NCBI GenBank assembly: GCA_016342495.1
Contig: JAEIOG010000031.1
Coordinates: 1 to 47,532 of the forward strand
Direction of reading: 5' to 3'
Length of the DNA: 47,532 bases
Source: Phycisphaerae bacterium
GTDB lineage: Bacteria; Planctomycetota; Phycisphaerae; Sedimentisphaerales; SM23-30
Position numbers and translations under genes: made by a program. Of the stretch, positions 8,002-16,234 are shown one piece after another; positions within the stretch are counted from its first letter, which is position 1, and the number at the start of each line of letters is the position of its first letter. The notes beneath the pieces are model-generated. The model was given only the letters and a program-made list of their open reading frames with translations. It had not been told where the DNA came from and did not search any database.

Positions 8002-8479
8002 ATTTTAACCTTTATTCGTAAAATACATGCATAAACCATTTAACTATAATGTTTTACATGTATCTTATTAAATTCTAAATACACTTAGAAGCTTACTGTC
8101 AGCTTCCGCTCCCGGAAATAGGCTATTTGCCGTAAAAGATTACATAACAGCAGTTTATGCCTATAAAAATTATTATGCCATAGCGTTGAAAATGGCGAAA
8201 AAGAAACGTCCAGCAAACTCAACGCGAGCAAAAAAATAAGGTATGCCTGAATAATCATTCGGTTTGATGGCTAGTGCCCCCACATAGCCGCCGAAAAAAT
8301 CATCAAGATGCTCCTTTATAGCAATATTAAGTCATTTTTCAAGCAAAATCAGTAATTTTTATTCATTTTTATGGGATTATTGCTATTTTTGTAACAGGTT
8401 AGCCATAGAATTTTGTTGGAAAGTAGCAAGTTTTTGTATTAATTGAGTGAAATTTGGGTTGTTGGGAACCTCTGGTGTT

Positions 8480-8511
8480 TACCAAGGGACAATTTTGATT
8501 GTCTCTTGGTA
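8480..8511. repeat. 13-bp inverted repeat upstream of the nfeD promoter
   Basis: TACCAAGGGACAA (8480-8492) pairs with TTGTCTCTTGGTA (8499-8511), with one G:T position and a 6-base loop. No T tract follows on either strand. It sits 40 bases upstream of the -35 box at 8552, so it could be an operator or an element in a transcript of unknown origin. Confidence 0.55.
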
Positions 8512-8551
8512 CCCGTTGCTATCTTAAAGAATAAATTAAGCCTGATTATGC

Positions 8552-8580
8552 TTGCTACTAAGTTATTCCGGGGTTAAAAT
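8552..8580 (+). promoter_or_regulatory. Promoter of the nfeD-floA operon
   Basis: TTGCTA (8552-8557), 17-base spacer, TAAAAT (8575-8580). Transcription would start near 8587, giving a leader of about 70 bases before the ATG at 8657. Confidence 0.6.
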
Positions 8581-8656
8581 AAATACAGATGAGCTTAGCC
8601 AACGATATGGAACAGCGTAGGCTGACAAAGGGGAGATTTTATTGAAAGGGTAGATT

Positions 8657-10252
8657 ATGACAGGACTGGGAAATAAAAAAATTCTGGCGGTAACATTATT
8701 ATATGCTTTATTTGTTTTGCCACTGTTGGCCTGGACTCAGGACACTAGCAAACAGGTCGAGCCGGTTACTGATGCGCCAGCCAACAAGCTAGAAGATAAG
8801 CCAACCAAAGTTGTTGAACCGAAGGTTGTATTTATTACCTGTGCGGATATGATTGATGAAGGTTTGTATGTGTCAATTCAGCGTCGGTCTCAGATTGCTA
8901 TTGCTGATGGCGCAACTCATATTGTTTTTGAAATGGACACCTGGGGTGGTTTGCTTGACTCGGCTATTTCGATTCATAAATATATTTTGCGGGATCTAAA
9001 TCCTAAAGTTCACACAATAGCTTATATCAAAGACAAGGCTATTTCAGCCGGGGCGATGATAAGTCTGGCCTGTGAAGATATTATCATGGCCAACGGAACA
9101 GAAATTGGTTCCGCGGCGGTAGTAAGTTCCACCGGCGAGATTGAAAGCACGATGCGGACTAAGATCGAAGGGGAGATGATAACCCTGATCGAACGTGCTG
9201 CGGTCACAAACAATTATCCCAAGGCATTGGCTCTGGCTATGATCCGTGTCAGTAATGAAGCAATTATGGTTAGAAATAATCAAACGGATAAAAACGAATT
9301 TTTCACTAGAGATGAATTCAGTAAACTTGACCCGGTAAAATTTGACATTGATAAGTCTCAGGTAATTGACGGGCCAAATGATTTGCTGGCCTTGAATAAT
9401 TTAAAGGCACAGGAATATACTTTCTCACGAGCAACCATTGACTGGACAGGCGAAAGCGGAACCAGAAAAAATGTCATTGGTTTTATCGAGAAAGACCAGA
9501 ATATTACTGTCCAGTTGCCTTTTATGGTTTTAAAACCTAACTGGTCGGAACAAATGGTGCGATGGCTGACAAGCCCAGCGGTGGTTGGAGTTTTAACTTT
9601 GATATTCTTTATTGGTGTTTATGCTGAATTTAAGACACCTGGTTTTGGTGTCGCCGGATCGATTGCGGCGATGGCACTGGCCTTGATGCTGGGCTCTAAG
9701 TATATGATTAACATGGCCAGCTCCTGGGAAATTATTATAATTGTAATTGGCGTGTTAATGTTGGCCGCGGAAATTTTTGTGATACCTGGTTTTGGAGTCG
9801 CCGGCATTGGCGGGATCATTTGTATTTTCGTGGGCTTGCTGGCAACTCTTAGCTATGGTGGCGGGGTAATGCCTTCGGGAACCTGGAATCAGGAAATCAT
9901 GGAGCAACAGTTGACCGCGTCATTATTAGGATTTTTAGGTTCTGCGGTGGCGATGTTCTTTCTGGCTAAATACCTGCCAAAACTTCCTTATGCCAACCGG
10001 ATTATTATGAAAGCTGATGTCAACATGGACACCGTTGCGGCTCGGGCGGGGGGGATGACCGGGCCCAGTGAAAAAATGGATATCCAGATTGGCCAGATCG
10101 GCAAATCAATTACGCCACTGCGGCCATCGGGAACTGCAATCTTTGATGGCAAGAGATATCCTGTGGCAAGCTATGGCGAACTGATTGAGACTGAAACGCA
10201 AATAAAGATCATTAAAATCGAAGGCAATAATATTGTCGTTAAAGAAGTATAG
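8657..10252 (+). CDS. Long NfeD protein: ClpP-like serine protease plus membrane and OB-fold domains
   Basis: Membrane-anchored protein of the NfeD1a type that partners with flotillins. Order of parts: signal peptide (about 1-27), a charged linker, a ClpP/crotonase-fold domain (about 55-250) with DTWGG and KAISAGAMISLACED, whose Ser130 in SAGA is the likely nucleophile, then four or five membrane segments (about 300-440) including two PGFGVAG turns, and a C-terminal soluble NfeD beta-barrel (about 475-531). The next operon genes are a short NfeD and FloA, the standard companions. The GxxExxY cassette starts only three bases after the stop codon. Substrates are unknown; a role in membrane-microdomain quality control is inferred from the family. 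Confidence 0.92.
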   Translation: MTGLGNKKILAVTLLYALFVLPLLAWTQDTSKQVEPVTDAPANKLEDKPTKVVEPKVVFITCADMIDEGLYVSIQRRSQIAIADGATHIVFEMDTWGGLLDSAISIHKYILRDLNPKVHTIAYIKDKAISAGAMISLACEDIIMANGTEIGSAAVVSSTGEIESTMRTKIEGEMITLIERAAVTNNYPKALALAMIRVSNEAIMVRNNQTDKNEFFTRDEFSKLDPVKFDIDKSQVIDGPNDLLALNNLKAQEYTFSRATIDWTGESGTRKNVIGFIEKDQNITVQLPFMVLKPNWSEQMVRWLTSPAVVGVLTLIFFIGVYAEFKTPGFGVAGSIAAMALALMLGSKYMINMASSWEIIIIVIGVLMLAAEIFVIPGFGVAGIGGIICIFVGLLATLSYGGGVMPSGTWNQEIMEQQLTASLLGFLGSAVAMFFLAKYLPKLPYANRIIMKADVNMDTVAARAGGMTGPSEKMDIQIGQIGKSITPLRPSGTAIFDGKRYPVASYGELIETETQIKIIKIEGNNIVVKEV

Positions 10253-10255
10253 GTA

Positions 10256-10286
10256 TATCCACAGATAAACACAGATGAACACAGAT
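10256..10286 (+). repeat. Left inverted repeat of the GxxExxY cassette
   Basis: Begins TATCCACAGAT and consists of three roughly 10-base direct units of the form CACAGATRAA. The ATG of the GxxExxY gene (10275) lies inside it. Confidence 0.7.
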
Positions 10287-10664
10287 TTGGAGTTATTTGT
10301 GCAAAAAGATGAAAAGACATACATGATTTTGGGCGCTGCGATGGAAGTCCATAATAGTTTGGGGCGTGGTTTTTTAGAAAATGTATATCAGTGTGCATTA
10401 GCAAAAGAATTTGATTTAAGAAAAATATCTTTTTGTCGAGAAGTAAAATTGCCTGTTAAGTATAAAGGGCAGGTTTTGGATTGTTATTATCAGGCAGATT
10501 TTATTTGCTTTGAAGAAATCATAGTGGAATTAAAAGCATTGAAACAATTATCTGGCATAGAAGAAGCTCAGGTGCTAAATTATTTAAAAGCTACTGAAAT
10601 TAAAAAAGCTTTACTAATTAATTTTGGTAATAGTAAACTTGAATTTAAACGTTTAGTATTTTAA
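10275..10664 (+). CDS. GxxExxY protein (PDDEXK-like small protein)
   Basis: Belongs to the GxxExxY family, small proteins of unproven function often compared with PD-(D/E)xK nucleases. The name motif is clear in LGRGFLENVYQCAL (G, E and Y at the required spacing, about residues 35-41), after the typical ILGAAMEVHNSLG start. Later QADFICFEEIIVELKAL supplies the D...E-L-K arrangement seen in nuclease-fold proteins, followed by AQVLNYLKATEIKKALLINFG. The proposed ATG falls inside the left inverted repeat and has no obvious ribosome-binding site; translation may depend on read-through from nfeD. At 129 residues it is full length. It has no evident link to the flotillin system around it. Confidence 0.88.
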   Translation: MNTDLELFVQKDEKTYMILGAAMEVHNSLGRGFLENVYQCALAKEFDLRKISFCREVKLPVKYKGQVLDCYYQADFICFEEIIVELKALKQLSGIEEAQVLNYLKATEIKKALLINFGNSKLEFKRLVF

Positions 10665-10670
10665 TGAATT

Positions 10671-10701
10671 ATCTGTGTGTATCAGTGTGCATCTGTGGAT
10701 A
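10671..10701 (-). repeat. Right inverted repeat of the GxxExxY cassette
   Basis: Ends ATCTGTGGATA, the complement of the left end. It differs from the left copy at five of 31 positions and starts six bases after the stop codon. Confidence 0.7.
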
Positions 10702-10738
10702 AATTTAATTAAAATAATAATATACAGGAAATAAAAAT

Positions 10739-11227
10739 ATGGCTTGGGCAATATCATTATTAGTTATCGCGTTATTATTGGTAATATTAGAAATATTTAT
10801 TCCGTCGGCTGGGCTGATTGGGATAATGGCCGCAGGTTTTGCCGCGGCGGCGATTTATTTGGCTTTTAAAGAGAACCCTAAAGTTGGATATGCGTTTTTG
10901 ACAATTACCATTGTTTCAACGCCTATTGTTTTTATCGCAGGGCTGCATTATTTTCCGAAAACGCCGATTGGTAAAAGATTAATTTTAAAACCCAACACTG
11001 AAACTGCCAAACATCGCGGCATTGATGGTGTTAGCGATGAAGACTTTTCGGTATTGGTCGGCAAGACCGGAATCGCAAAAAGCAATTTAATGCCATCGGG
11101 AATTATCGAAATTGATGATATTAGATATAGCGCTGTATGTCAGGGAACTGTCATCGATGCTGAAAGTGAAATAGTGGTTGTTGGTCTGGAAGGCAATAGC
11201 ATTATTGTAGATCTCAAAGAAGTGTAA
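10739..11227 (+). CDS. Short NfeD-like membrane protein
   Basis: NfeD1b-type partner of flotillin, lacking the protease domain. Two to three membrane segments occupy about residues 3-70 (LLVIALLLVILEIFIPSAG, then the AAGFAAAAIYLAF and FLTITIVSTPIVFIAG stretches), followed by a C-terminal OB-fold (about 100-162: VGKTGIAKSNLMPSGIIEI, EGNSIIVDLKEV) matching the end of the long NfeD. CAGGAAAT precedes the ATG, and floA follows after 60 bases. In the ancestral operon it probably followed the long nfeD directly. Confidence 0.9.
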   Translation: MAWAISLLVIALLLVILEIFIPSAGLIGIMAAGFAAAAIYLAFKENPKVGYAFLTITIVSTPIVFIAGLHYFPKTPIGKRLILKPNTETAKHRGIDGVSDEDFSVLVGKTGIAKSNLMPSGIIEIDDIRYSAVCQGTVIDAESEIVVVGLEGNSIIVDLKEV

Positions 11228-11287
11228 AAAAATAAATGTAATTTAACAAACTAAATAACTTTTTCCCCCCAAGAAGGAGACAACAAA

Positions 11288-12448
11288 ATGTTGTATCAAA
11301 ATTTAATGTTGGCTATTAGCGGTCCAATGCAAATAGGCTTAATTGTGGCAGCGGTTTTTGTAATTATTATATTATTAATTATGGCTGCATTTTTTAAGCT
11401 GTGGCTACAGGCATTATCATCTCGCGCTCGAGTAAGTTTCTTTGAACTTATCGGTATGTCACTGCGACGTGTTCAGCCAAACATGATTGTAAGCGCCAGA
11501 ATTTCTGCGGTTCAGGCTGGCATCGAAGATATGGAAACCCGTCATCTGGAAAGTGCTTTTCTGGTTCGGCGTGACCCCAGCGATGTTATGACTTGTGTCA
11601 ATGCCTTAATTATCAGCCATAAAGCAAATGTCGCGATGTCATTTGATGAAATACAGGCTCATCATTTTGCCGGCGGTGATGTAATAGGTCTGGTACAGGC
11701 GATGATCGCTGCTCAGCGTGCAAAAGTTGGCTTGTCTCTTGATGTTGCCCGCGCGATTGACCTGGCTGGTCGTGATATTCTGGAAGCTATCCAGACAACA
11801 GTTAAACCTAAAATCATTGACTGTCCATCACCTAAGGCATCGGCTACTGGTATGCTGGATGCTGTGGCTAAAGATGGTATTCGTCTGCTGATCAAAGCCC
11901 GTGTTACCGTGCGGTCAAATATCAATCAGCTGGTTCGTGGTGCTACCGAAGAAACTATCGTCGCTCGTGTAGGACAGGGTATCGTTTCGGCGATTGGTTC
12001 ATCGGAAACTTATAAAGATGTTCTGGAAAATCCTGATAGAATTTCTCGCAAGGTATTATCTTCGGGGCTGGATGCTCAGACTGCTTTTGAAATCGTATCG
12101 ATTGATATCGCTGATATTTCGGTGGCTAGTGTTGGTAATGTATCTAATGTTGGTGCTTTACTGGAAACCGAACGGGCTGAAGCTGACAAACAGATGCGTC
12201 AGGCCGAAGCTGAAGGTCGCCGTGCGATGGCGGTTGCCAAAGAACAGGAAATGCGAGCATTATACCAGGAAAATAAAGCTAAGCTGGTATTGGCTGAAGC
12301 TGAAATACCAAAAGCAATGGCCGAAGCATTCCGCAGTGGTAATCTGGGCATCATGGATTATTATCGCATGAAAAATATGAAAGCCGATACCGATATGCGT
12401 GACAGCATCAGTAAAGGCGGCAACGATAACAATCCCCAAATAAAATAA
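11288..12448 (+). CDS. floA: Flotillin-like protein FloA
   Basis: Membrane-associated scaffold of bacterial functional microdomains. One N-terminal hydrophobic segment (about 15-40) is followed by the FloA/YqfA core: LWLQALSSRARVSFFELIGM, FAGGDVIGLVQAMIAAQRA, SLDVARAIDLAGRDILEA, and IKARVTVRSNINQLVRGATEET. The C-terminal third is an Ala/Glu-rich helix (ETERAEADKQMRQAEAEGRR) typical of flotillin coiled coils. The ATG has an AAGGAG site at good spacing. Its upstream nfeD genes give the standard FloA setting. Length (386) is slightly above the ~330 of Bacillus FloA because of a longer hydrophilic tail. Confidence 0.95.
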   Translation: MLYQNLMLAISGPMQIGLIVAAVFVIIILLIMAAFFKLWLQALSSRARVSFFELIGMSLRRVQPNMIVSARISAVQAGIEDMETRHLESAFLVRRDPSDVMTCVNALIISHKANVAMSFDEIQAHHFAGGDVIGLVQAMIAAQRAKVGLSLDVARAIDLAGRDILEAIQTTVKPKIIDCPSPKASATGMLDAVAKDGIRLLIKARVTVRSNINQLVRGATEETIVARVGQGIVSAIGSSETYKDVLENPDRISRKVLSSGLDAQTAFEIVSIDIADISVASVGNVSNVGALLETERAEADKQMRQAEAEGRRAMAVAKEQEMRALYQENKAKLVLAEAEIPKAMAEAFRSGNLGIMDYYRMKNMKADTDMRDSISKGGNDNNPQIK

Positions 12449-12608
12449 TATGAGCTTATGTATTATTTAAGCCAAGTGAAACAATATGCAATAGTTAGGG
12501 ATCGCTATCGCGATGTGATTTTTATCAGCATGGGCATAGCTCATCCTACTTGCGATTTGCTACATATGGCTAAATTGATTGATTATTATGAGAGTGTGAA
12601 ACATGAAG

Positions 12609-12658
12609 GTGTGAAGGTTTGAAAGATGATAAATTGTCTTTCATACTTTCGCACTTTT
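12609..12658 (+). terminator. Terminator after floA
   Basis: An 18-bp stem (12609-12626 with 12637-12654, two wobble pairs and one mismatch) with a 10-base loop is followed by TTTTAT. It separates floA from the proline-rich gene at 12690, which would then need read-through or its own promoter. Confidence 0.6.
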
Positions 12659-12689
12659 ATATATTTCTCATGCAAAGAGGAAATTTGAA

Positions 12690-13421
12690 ATGTTTAATTC
12701 AGAGATGAATATTATATTAGCTGATTTTGATAACCTGATAGGAATAGCGATATTTATTTTTATCGCTTTAGGTTCTCTGGCAGAAAAAATCAAAAAAGGT
12801 CAAAAACCAAAAAAACCAACAGGTAAACCTCGACCCAATGCCAGAGCTGATGGGCGAGTAGACCAGACTGCTAAGCCCCGGCCAAGTGCTACAACCAGGC
12901 CTACAGTCCAGCCAACCGCTCAACGCAATTTACCTTCGTATGCGCGTAAGGCATCTCAGGCACAACGTAGTGGACAGCCTCAGTCCAAGCCAACGGTCCA
13001 GCCACGCCCGACTGCTAAGCCGCGGCCGACGATGCAACCTAATCGTGCTCAGGTGCCCAGAGAAGCTCAGCCGCGTCCGGTAGCAAAACCTCAACAGCGC
13101 CCGGCAGCCCGGCCTAAGGCAGTAGCTCCCAAACCAGCACAAGTAAAACCCGTTGCAGCTAATCGAGCAGTTAATGCCGGCAAACCTGGGACTTCCAGTC
13201 ATTGCCATGATACCAAATCCAGAGATAAGCTAATGACTACCCAAAAAGCCATGCAGACAAAAAACCGCAGTGGCTACAAAATTCAGGCAACTTCTGCCAA
13301 AGCCAGCAGTTCTGATTTTCTGCACCGGATAGTCAAAACCGATAACGAACTTATAAGAGCAATAATATATGCGGAAATATTCAATAAACCTGTTAGCATG
13401 CGTGAAGATTCGATGTATTAA
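12690..13421 (+). CDS. Basic Pro/Arg/Lys/Gln-rich protein with one N-terminal membrane segment
   Basis: No known domain recognised. A single hydrophobic segment (about 16-30, LIGIAIFIFIALGSLAEKI) is followed by a ~130-residue low-complexity region rich in Pro, Arg, Lys, Ala and Gln (about 38-170) with repeated KPRPT/QPRPT units, a Ser/Thr linker and a short ordered tail, ELIRAIIYAEIFNKPVSMRE. The tail looks like a conserved peptide of the form RAIxxAExxxxPxxxR that I recall in other planctomycete proteins, but I cannot verify this. AGAGGAAA precedes the ATG. Position after floA suggests a microdomain or nucleic-acid tethering role; this is speculation. Confidence 0.75.
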   Translation: MFNSEMNIILADFDNLIGIAIFIFIALGSLAEKIKKGQKPKKPTGKPRPNARADGRVDQTAKPRPSATTRPTVQPTAQRNLPSYARKASQAQRSGQPQSKPTVQPRPTAKPRPTMQPNRAQVPREAQPRPVAKPQQRPAARPKAVAPKPAQVKPVAANRAVNAGKPGTSSHCHDTKSRDKLMTTQKAMQTKNRSGYKIQATSAKASSSDFLHRIVKTDNELIRAIIYAEIFNKPVSMREDSMY

Positions 13422-13543
13422 ATGAATTTTCACTATTCCGTTATTATTCTGGTACTTGGTACATTGGTCAAAGCTTGGTAAACAATTAGTGAGTGAGATT
13501 TTTTAGTGGCAGGGTAAAAATATAAGAATAGCACAAGGATTTT

Positions 13544-13571
13544 GACGGATCTGGCGGATTTTCGCGGATTT
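13544..13571. repeat. Three-unit 10-base tandem repeat (GCGGATTTTC type)
   Basis: Units GACGGATCTG, GCGGATTTTC and GCGGATTT run in tandem at 10-base spacing. The period matches the CACAGATRAA units that bound the GxxExxY cassette, so it may be a solo relic of a similar element. Confidence 0.5.
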
Positions 13572-13849
13572 GATTGGGCAATAGCCAACGATTGTTTTAA
13601 TGGATTTGTGGATTTTTTAGCTGGCAAGGCCTGTTTTGATGCAATTGGTTTTTAATTGTTTGTTTTGAAATTGTCAATTTGTGATTGATTATCACTGATC
13701 AAACCAGATTTTTTTTATGGCTATTGTTGGTTACAAGCCCGGAAGACCAATTTTAAGCACGAGTCATTTGCTAAGTTGATATTGGATATGGCTTTAGGTT
13801 TGCCACCAAATAAACTCGCTCACAACAATTAGCTTTCTATGTAATTATA

Positions 13850-13878
13850 TTGCATCATGCTTGGCGTGTCGGTATAAT
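13850..13878 (+). promoter_or_regulatory. Promoter of the tgt-yajC-secDF operon
   Basis: TTGCAT (13850-13855), 17-base spacer, perfect TATAAT (13873-13878). The leader would be about 155 bases. Confidence 0.65.
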
Positions 13879-14040
13879 GTTTGGTTCTATAAATGATGAT
13901 TCCGTCAGGACGATGGAATGTAAATGCTTGTAAAATAGATGGTTAAGGATAATCATCGAATTACGGCGCTGCCATTGTCCCTGGGCAAAGGCTGTATTTT
14001 AATGTTTTTGAACCAAAATGACGGATTTTATACATAATAT

Positions 14041-15168
14041 ATGTTTAATTTTGAATTAAAGCACAAATGCCCCGACACCGAAGCTCGTTTGGGCAAAATC
14101 ACTACACCTCATGGCGAAATTGATACGCCGGTTTTCATGCCAGTTGGCACTCGTGGCAGCGTTAAAGGCATTATGCCAAAAGACTTACGCGAAACTGGGG
14201 CTCAGATTATTCTGGGAAATACCTATCATTTACTGCTGAAACCCGGGGCTGATGTCGTTGAAAAACTTGGCGGTTTGCAGGAATTTACTTCCTGGAAAGG
14301 GCCAATGTTGACCGATTCGGGTGGTTTTCAGGTGTTTTCTTTAGGTGGATTGAACCGAATTGGCGAAGATAGTGTACAATTTAAGTCACATATTGATGGT
14401 CAATTGATCACATTATGCCCGAAATCAGCCACAAAAATTCAAAATCAACTTGGAGCTGACATCATTATGGCTTTTGACGAATGCGTCAAACTGCCCTGCC
14501 CACGCGAACGAATGAAAGAAGCAGTCGAGCGAACCATTCGCTGGGCAGGCCAATCGCTGGATGCTCACGCACGTAAAAAAGAACAATGGATGTTTGGCAT
14601 CGTTCAAGGTGGTACCGATAGGGAATTACGCCATTATTGTGCGGAAAAACTGATCGAGTTTGATTTTCCCGGTTATGCCATCGGAGGCCTCAGTGTAGGT
14701 GAATCTCATACGGAAATGATTGATACTACAAGGTTTACGGCAAAAGTGCTTCCGGAAAACAAGCCTCGATACCTAATGGGGGTGGGCACACCAAAAGACA
14801 TGATAGCAGCAATCAGTTGCGGAGTCGATATGTTTGATTGTGTGATTCCAACCCGCAATGGCCGCCATGGCTTTGCTTTTACCGCCAAAGGGCCGGTTCG
14901 ATTCCGTAATGAAAAGCATAAACTGGATTCGCGGCCATTGGATGAAGATTGCGATTGCTATACCTGTCGTAATTTTTCGCGAGGGTATTTAAGACATTTA
15001 TTTATGGTTGACAAGAAAAGCCCGGAGATGTTAGGGCCGATTCTGGTTACTTTACATAACCTTGCTTTTTATCAATGGCTTATGAAACAAACCCGTCAGG
15101 CAATAAAAGATGATTGTTTTGAAAGTTGGGCCCGTCAATGGACCGATGATAATGAAATAGTCTGTTAG
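14041..15168 (+). CDS. tgt: tRNA-guanine(34) transglycosylase
   Basis: Exchanges guanine for the queuosine precursor preQ1 at the wobble base of GUN-anticodon tRNAs. Visible: FMPVGTRGSVKGI, GNTYHLLLKPG, DSGGFQVFSLGG with Asp92 as the substrate-binding aspartate, GIVQGG, YAIGGLSVGE, and GVDMFDCVIPTRNGRHG (about 261-277), which carries the family's nucleophilic aspartate. The zinc site is complete: CDCYTC followed by the YLRHL histidine. Length (375) is normal for a bacterial Tgt. No good ribosome-binding site precedes the ATG. It heads the classic tgt-yajC-secD order, and no other queuosine gene is in the window. Confidence 0.97.
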   Translation: MFNFELKHKCPDTEARLGKITTPHGEIDTPVFMPVGTRGSVKGIMPKDLRETGAQIILGNTYHLLLKPGADVVEKLGGLQEFTSWKGPMLTDSGGFQVFSLGGLNRIGEDSVQFKSHIDGQLITLCPKSATKIQNQLGADIIMAFDECVKLPCPRERMKEAVERTIRWAGQSLDAHARKKEQWMFGIVQGGTDRELRHYCAEKLIEFDFPGYAIGGLSVGESHTEMIDTTRFTAKVLPENKPRYLMGVGTPKDMIAAISCGVDMFDCVIPTRNGRHGFAFTAKGPVRFRNEKHKLDSRPLDEDCDCYTCRNFSRGYLRHLFMVDKKSPEMLGPILVTLHNLAFYQWLMKQTRQAIKDDCFESWARQWTDDNEIVC

Positions 15169-15254
15169 TATAGAGAAAATAGATAATTTAGTTAAATGGC
15201 GACATGTCGCTCAAATGAAAATAAAGAAGAAGTTATTAGAAAGAGGTTTTAACT

Positions 15255-15689
15255 ATGGACAGTTACTGGAATATTATGATGGCACAGGCAGATGAAGCTG
15301 GGGGCACAGAAGCGGCACCTGCTGGAACCGAAGGTGAAACGCAAACTGTTGATTCCAAAGGTAATAATGAAAAAAATCCTGAAGATAATAAAGATAAAGA
15401 GAAACCAGGATTTCCATGGCCATTGATTCTTATGATGGTTGCGATTATGTATTTCTTTGTCTTCCGTGGGCCGGGTAAACAACGAAAAGAACATCAGAAA
15501 ATGATGGATGGTTTGAAAAAGAATGACCGAATCCGCACCATTGGCGGGATTATGGGTACTGTTGTTGAAGTCAACCAGGAACTAGGTGAAGTTGTAATCA
15601 AGATCGACGAATCAAATAATACTAAAATGAGAATTTCTCGTCAGGCAGTAAGCTTGATTATAAAAGATGAACAAGAAACTAAAAAATAA
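15255..15689 (+). CDS. yajC: Preprotein translocase accessory subunit YajC
   Basis: Small single-pass partner of SecDF in the Sec holotranslocon. The membrane segment is at about 52-69 (PWPLILMMVAIMYFFVFRG), followed by the family signature KEHQKMMDGLKKNDRIRTIGG and a short beta domain (GTVVEVNQELGEVVIKI). Before the membrane segment lies an acidic, Gly/Ala/Glu/Asn-rich stretch of about 50 residues that is absent in the ~110-residue E. coli protein. An AGAGG ribosome-binding site precedes the ATG. Confidence 0.93.
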   Translation: MDSYWNIMMAQADEAGGTEAAPAGTEGETQTVDSKGNNEKNPEDNKDKEKPGFPWPLILMMVAIMYFFVFRGPGKQRKEHQKMMDGLKKNDRIRTIGGIMGTVVEVNQELGEVVIKIDESNNTKMRISRQAVSLIIKDEQETKK

Positions 15690-15782
15690 AGCAAGCGTCC
15701 AAAACCTCCGATCCTTTTAATATTGGAGTCAGCTGGCATTTTTAAAGCATAATTTTGACTTTTGACGCGGATATCAAAAATA

Positions 15783-16148
15783 ATGGCTAGAACTAAATGG
15801 ACAATTTTATTTCTGACAATAGCTATTGGTTTTATGCCAATGGCTATGGGCTCAGTTAGCATAGAAAATGCTGACAAGGGGAAAGATACGTCCGATAAGC
15901 CAACAGATAGCCAAAGTTATTTTACTAATCATGTTCAGATTGAAGGTATAAAAGAGACTCAAAACCGAAGCGATGATCTCCGGGCTGTTCGTATCAAGTT
16001 CTTCAAAAGAACTGATATTGTAATTCCGTCGTATAGCAGTGACAAATTATACAGCGGCCATTATTTTTACATTGCTGATATCAAAGCAAAATTACAAATC
16101 AAAGCATTTTCAGAATTTTTTAATCTGCCGCCACCGAGACAATCATAA
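15783..16148 (+). CDS. Small exported protein of unknown function
   Basis: Not recognised. The ATG at 15783 gives 121 residues with a clear signal peptide (ARTK, then a hydrophobic run through about residue 22, small residues at AMGS). The mature part is polar, with an SYFTNHVQIEGIKE segment, a basic VRIKFFKR stretch and a PPPRQ tail, and one YFYIADIKAKLQIKAF strand-like block. A TTG at 15762 in frame is a less likely start. Its place between yajC and secDF suggests co-transcription with the Sec accessory genes; any role in export is inferred. Confidence 0.6.
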   Translation: MARTKWTILFLTIAIGFMPMAMGSVSIENADKGKDTSDKPTDSQSYFTNHVQIEGIKETQNRSDDLRAVRIKFFKRTDIVIPSYSSDKLYSGHYFYIADIKAKLQIKAFSEFFNLPPPRQS

Positions 16149-16234
16149 ACCCAAATTCACAGTGACAAATTAAATTTTCAGGCATTTATTTGAAATAATG
16201 CCAATAAAAAAATATAAATTAGAAAGTAGTTCAA

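Larger units (their letters stand above)
8002..8656. other. Divergent intergenic region
   Basis: Lies between the minus-strand methyltransferase gene and the plus-strand nfeD operon. It contains a long stem-loop (8480-8511) and a promoter for nfeD (8552-8580). A 15-codon basic ORF at 8192-8239 was noted but has no ribosome-binding site. Nothing else was recognised. Confidence 0.5.
10256..10701 (+). mobile_element. Candidate insertion cassette: GxxExxY gene bounded by inverted repeats
   Basis: A single small gene lies between 31-base imperfect inverted repeats (10256-10286 and 10671-10701, 26 of 31 positions identical). The whole 446-base unit separates two nfeD genes that are normally adjacent to each other and to floA. 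There is no transposase and no target duplication is obvious, so mobility would have to be supplied from elsewhere. Mobility is inferred from the layout. Confidence 0.55.
13422..14040. other. Intergenic region before tgt
   Basis: No convincing gene. Contents: a short tandem of 10-base GGATT units (13544-13571), related GGATTTGTGGATTTTTT at about 13601-13617, and the tgt promoter at 13850-13878. Confidence 0.5.

Noticed and set aside
8192-8239. 15-codon ORF encoding a Lys/Arg-rich peptide
   Set aside because: No ribosome-binding site and too short to judge; probably chance in AT-rich DNA.
12458-12622. 54-codon ORF after floA
   Set aside because: No ribosome-binding site, no recognisable motif, and its 3' end is the left arm of the terminator stem.
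13433-13627. 64-codon ORF on the minus strand
   Set aside because: It reads through the GGATT tandem repeats and has no start signal or known similarity.
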